DNA from: an uncultured bacterium
GTDB taxonomy: Bacteria > Verrucomicrobiota > Kiritimatiellia > RFP12 > UBA1067
Length of the DNA: 6,865 nt
Direction of reading: 5' to 3'
NCBI GenBank assembly: GCA_902779075.1
Contig: CACZAK010000227.1
Location: forward strand, 1-6,865
The notes under the pieces are model-generated. The model was not told the DNA's origin, did not search any database, and worked only from the letters and a program-made list of their open reading frames with translations. A program made the translations under genes and the position numbers. Shown here in pieces: positions 5,612 to 6,865 of the stretch. Position 1 is the stretch's first letter. Every line of letters begins with the position of its first letter.

Positions 5612-6769
5612 ATGGAAAACAATACGAATAGAAAGTTAATGCGTGTATCCTTTCTGATGGTGTTGTCGCTTTGTGCTGCGGTAACGGCGGAGACTGTGAC
5701 GGCAAATCAGGCGAAGACCGCCGTGCAGCGATGGTTGTGTGACGATTCTGCGCTGGGGTGTCCGTTGCAAGGAACTGTGAGCGAGGTACGCACCTGTACG
5801 CCAACGAACGGTGCGAGTTTCCACGTGGTGAAGTTGGCCGCAGGCGGTTTCGTGGTGACGTCCGCAGATACGCGCCGTACACCAGTTGTGGCGTTCTCGT
5901 CAGGCGCGGACCTGGTTGAGGACGATGCCAATCCGCTGTGGACCCTTTTGAAGAGGGATTTGGCGATTAGAACTCAGGGCGAATCGTCCGGCGGAGGGAA
6001 ACGGCTTATGGGAGCATCGTCATCGGCTGTGGAATCTGCGAACGAGGCAAAATGGGCCAAGTTGCTGGGTGGCGGTAAGAGATTGGGTTCCGCGCAGGGC
6101 GTTGCGTCCGTATCCGACGTGCGTGTGGTGCCGCTCGTGCAGTCAAAGTGGAACCAGGAAAAGGTCGGTAATGATAACTGCTACAACTACTATACGCCCA
6201 ACAACTATGTTTGCGGCTGCGTGGCGACGGCTGGTGCGCAGATCATGCGTTACTTCCGCTATCCGACGGCGTCGATGCCGCAGTACACGAATCCGTTCTG
6301 TACGGTTAACGGCACGGCGACGACTTTGGTGACTCAAGGAGGCTTTTACAACTGGGATGAAATGCCGCTTGTGCCAGATTCCTCTCTGACCGATAATCAG
6401 CGGATGGCCATTGGTAAGCTGACATCTGATGTCGGAATCTGCTGTAGCATGAAATACGCTTCTGGCGGCAGTGGCACTGGGGACTATCTGATGGGACATG
6501 CCCTGACGAATCACTTCGGCTACGCGAATGCACTGGCATACAGAAAAGACGGTGACTTGAGCAAGTCTGATGAAATGAAGAACGCTTTGCTTTCGAACTT
6601 TGACGCTGGGCTGCCGGTACTGGCGAGCGTTGATGGGGCTGGGGGACACGCCATCGTCGGAGATGGTTACGGTTATAGTGACGGTACGCTCTACATCCAC
6701 TTTAACATGGGTTGGGGCGGCAGCAACGATGCTTGGTATGCGCCGCCAGCTTTGGGCACCTCTAGCTAG
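5612..6769 (+). CDS. Secreted streptopain-family (C10) cysteine peptidase, probably shortened at the C-terminus
   Basis: This is an exported cysteine peptidase of 385 residues related to SpeB/streptopain. From the ATG at 5612 there is a signal peptide (basic 8-11, hydrophobic 12-26, likely cleavage after AVTA). A Spi-like inhibitory propeptide follows (about 29-165), with the typical FHVVKLAAGGFVVTSADTRR stretch (70-89). The catalytic domain (about 170-385) has nucleophile Cys203 in GCVATAGAQIMRYF, His346 in GGHAIVGDGYG and the Asn365-containing HFNMGWGG (363-370). Cys201 lies two residues before the nucleophile (CGC), where the family usually has Thr. GGGKRL occurs twice in the propeptide (127-132, 153-158), so the KR pairs may mark maturation sites. 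Only 15 residues follow GWGG, against about 40 in SpeB, so the last strand seems lost. No strong SD is present, only purine-rich bases before 5612. Alternative starts are GTG 5570 and ATG 5639. It shares a divergent regulatory region with the C1A gene. Confidence 0.88.
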   Translation: MENNTNRKLMRVSFLMVLSLCAAVTAETVTANQAKTAVQRWLCDDSALGCPLQGTVSEVRTCTPTNGASFHVVKLAAGGFVVTSADTRRTPVVAFSSGADLVEDDANPLWTLLKRDLAIRTQGESSGGGKRLMGASSSAVESANEAKWAKLLGGGKRLGSAQGVASVSDVRVVPLVQSKWNQEKVGNDNCYNYYTPNNYVCGCVATAGAQIMRYFRYPTASMPQYTNPFCTVNGTATTLVTQGGFYNWDEMPLVPDSSLTDNQRMAIGKLTSDVGICCSMKYASGGSGTGDYLMGHALTNHFGYANALAYRKDGDLSKSDEMKNALLSNFDAGLPVLASVDGAGGHAIVGDGYGYSDGTLYIHFNMGWGGSNDAWYAPPALGTSS

Positions 6770-6785
6770 TGTCTGCCCATTAAAT

Positions 6786-6800
6786 CTAAAATGCTAAAAT
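6786..6800. repeat. Direct repeat CTAAAAT upstream of the edge promoter
   Basis: CTAAAAT occurs at 6786-6792 and again at 6794-6800, one base apart, 14 bases upstream of the TTGCAT -35 hexamer. It could be an A/T-rich upstream element or an operator half-site pair. The sequence is low in complexity, so chance is possible. Confidence 0.3.
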
Positions 6801-6814
6801 CACCAAACTTACGC

Positions 6815-6843
6815 TTGCATTATGCGTCTGGATGTGCTATACT
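6815..6843 (+). promoter_or_regulatory. Strong promoter reading out of the window
   Basis: TTGCAT (6815-6820), a 17-base spacer and TATACT (6838-6843) with an extended TGC form the best sigma70-like promoter in the window. Transcription would start near 6850. The gene it drives is not in the window. A small dyad, GCAT-T-ATGC (6817-6825), overlaps the -35 region, comparable in position to the dyad at the C10 promoter. Confidence 0.65.
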
Positions 6844-6865
6844 ATGTGCAAAGAAATCCTAGGGG

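Larger units (their letters stand above)
6770..6865. other. AT-richer right-edge intergenic segment, possible insertion junction
   Basis: This segment follows the early stop of the C10 gene. Its first 60 bases are visibly AT-richer than the coding DNA to the left. CTAGCTAG (6762-6769) sits at the junction. No transcription terminator hairpin for the C10 gene is seen. The segment holds a short direct repeat and a good promoter, and ends in AGGGG (6861-6865), which could be part of a ribosome binding site for a gene starting just outside. No coding sequence is supported here. Confidence 0.4.

Noticed and set aside
6770..6862. Readthrough of the C10 TAG stop (30 more open codons)
   Set aside because: The translated extension does not resemble the C-terminal strand of C10 peptidases. 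Its bases coincide with a promoter, so stop-codon readthrough is not supported.
6766..6862. Short MITE bounded by CTAG at both ends
   Set aside because: CTAG recurs at 6859-6862, but no inverted-repeat ends match between the left start and the right end. A complete small element is therefore not shown.
1..6865. CRISPR array, tRNA, rRNA, riboswitch or phage defence locus
   Set aside because: No regularly spaced repeats, cloverleaf-like sequence, conserved RNA element or defence-type domains were seen on either strand.

Overview
The window looks like chromosomal DNA of a GC-rich, Gram-negative-type bacterium, most likely from the PVC group (Verrucomicrobiota, Kiritimatiellota or Lentisphaerota). 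This is an inference. It rests on the C-terminal module of the minus-strand protease (a DPSNPND-type linker, a small beta domain and an NRFFKV ending), a style I associate with secreted proteins of that group, and on the secreted C1 and C10 cysteine peptidases side by side. No rRNA, tRNA or phage marker is present to fix the taxon.

Layout. Bases 1-3576 (+ strand) hold three closely spaced genes that read as the end of an operon: a MacB/FtsX-type ABC transporter permease (6-1232), a CutC-family TIM-barrel protein (1251-1985) and an FGGY carbohydrate kinase (2005-3576). Gaps are 18 and 19 bases, and the second and third genes have strong Shine-Dalgarno sites. The operon promoter and the partner ATPase must lie to the left of the window. 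The kinase meets the next gene tail to tail with 3 bases between stop codons, and a 7-bp dyad spans the kinase stop. Bases 3580-5439 (- strand) encode a secreted papain-family (C1A) peptidase with a lectin-like region and a C-terminal beta module. A divergent intergenic region (5440-5611) follows, with two opposed extended -10 promoters, a tandem 10-bp repeat and an inverted repeat. Bases 5612-6769 (+ strand) encode a secreted streptopain-family (C10) peptidase that ends early. The last 96 bases are AT-richer and carry a strong-looking promoter for a gene beyond the window.

The two halves differ. Operon genes are very GC-rich (75% in the row starting at 3001) and have canonical SD sites. The protease genes are less GC-rich (53% in the row starting at 4501), lack a clear SD and share a TG[C/G]TATACT promoter element placed very close to the coding start. 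The third copy of that element is at the right edge.

How the genes work together. The C1A/C10 pair is probably co-regulated from the shared divergent region and exported by Sec to digest protein outside the cytoplasm. The kinase probably phosphorylates a pentulose-type sugar. CutC has no copper-related neighbour here, and its role is open. The items most worth a second look are the shared promoter element with near-leaderless starts, the tandem operator-like repeat between the two proteases, and the abrupt end of the C10 gene at a CTAGCTAG duplication, which could be an insertion junction. I did not find a clearly new multi-gene system.
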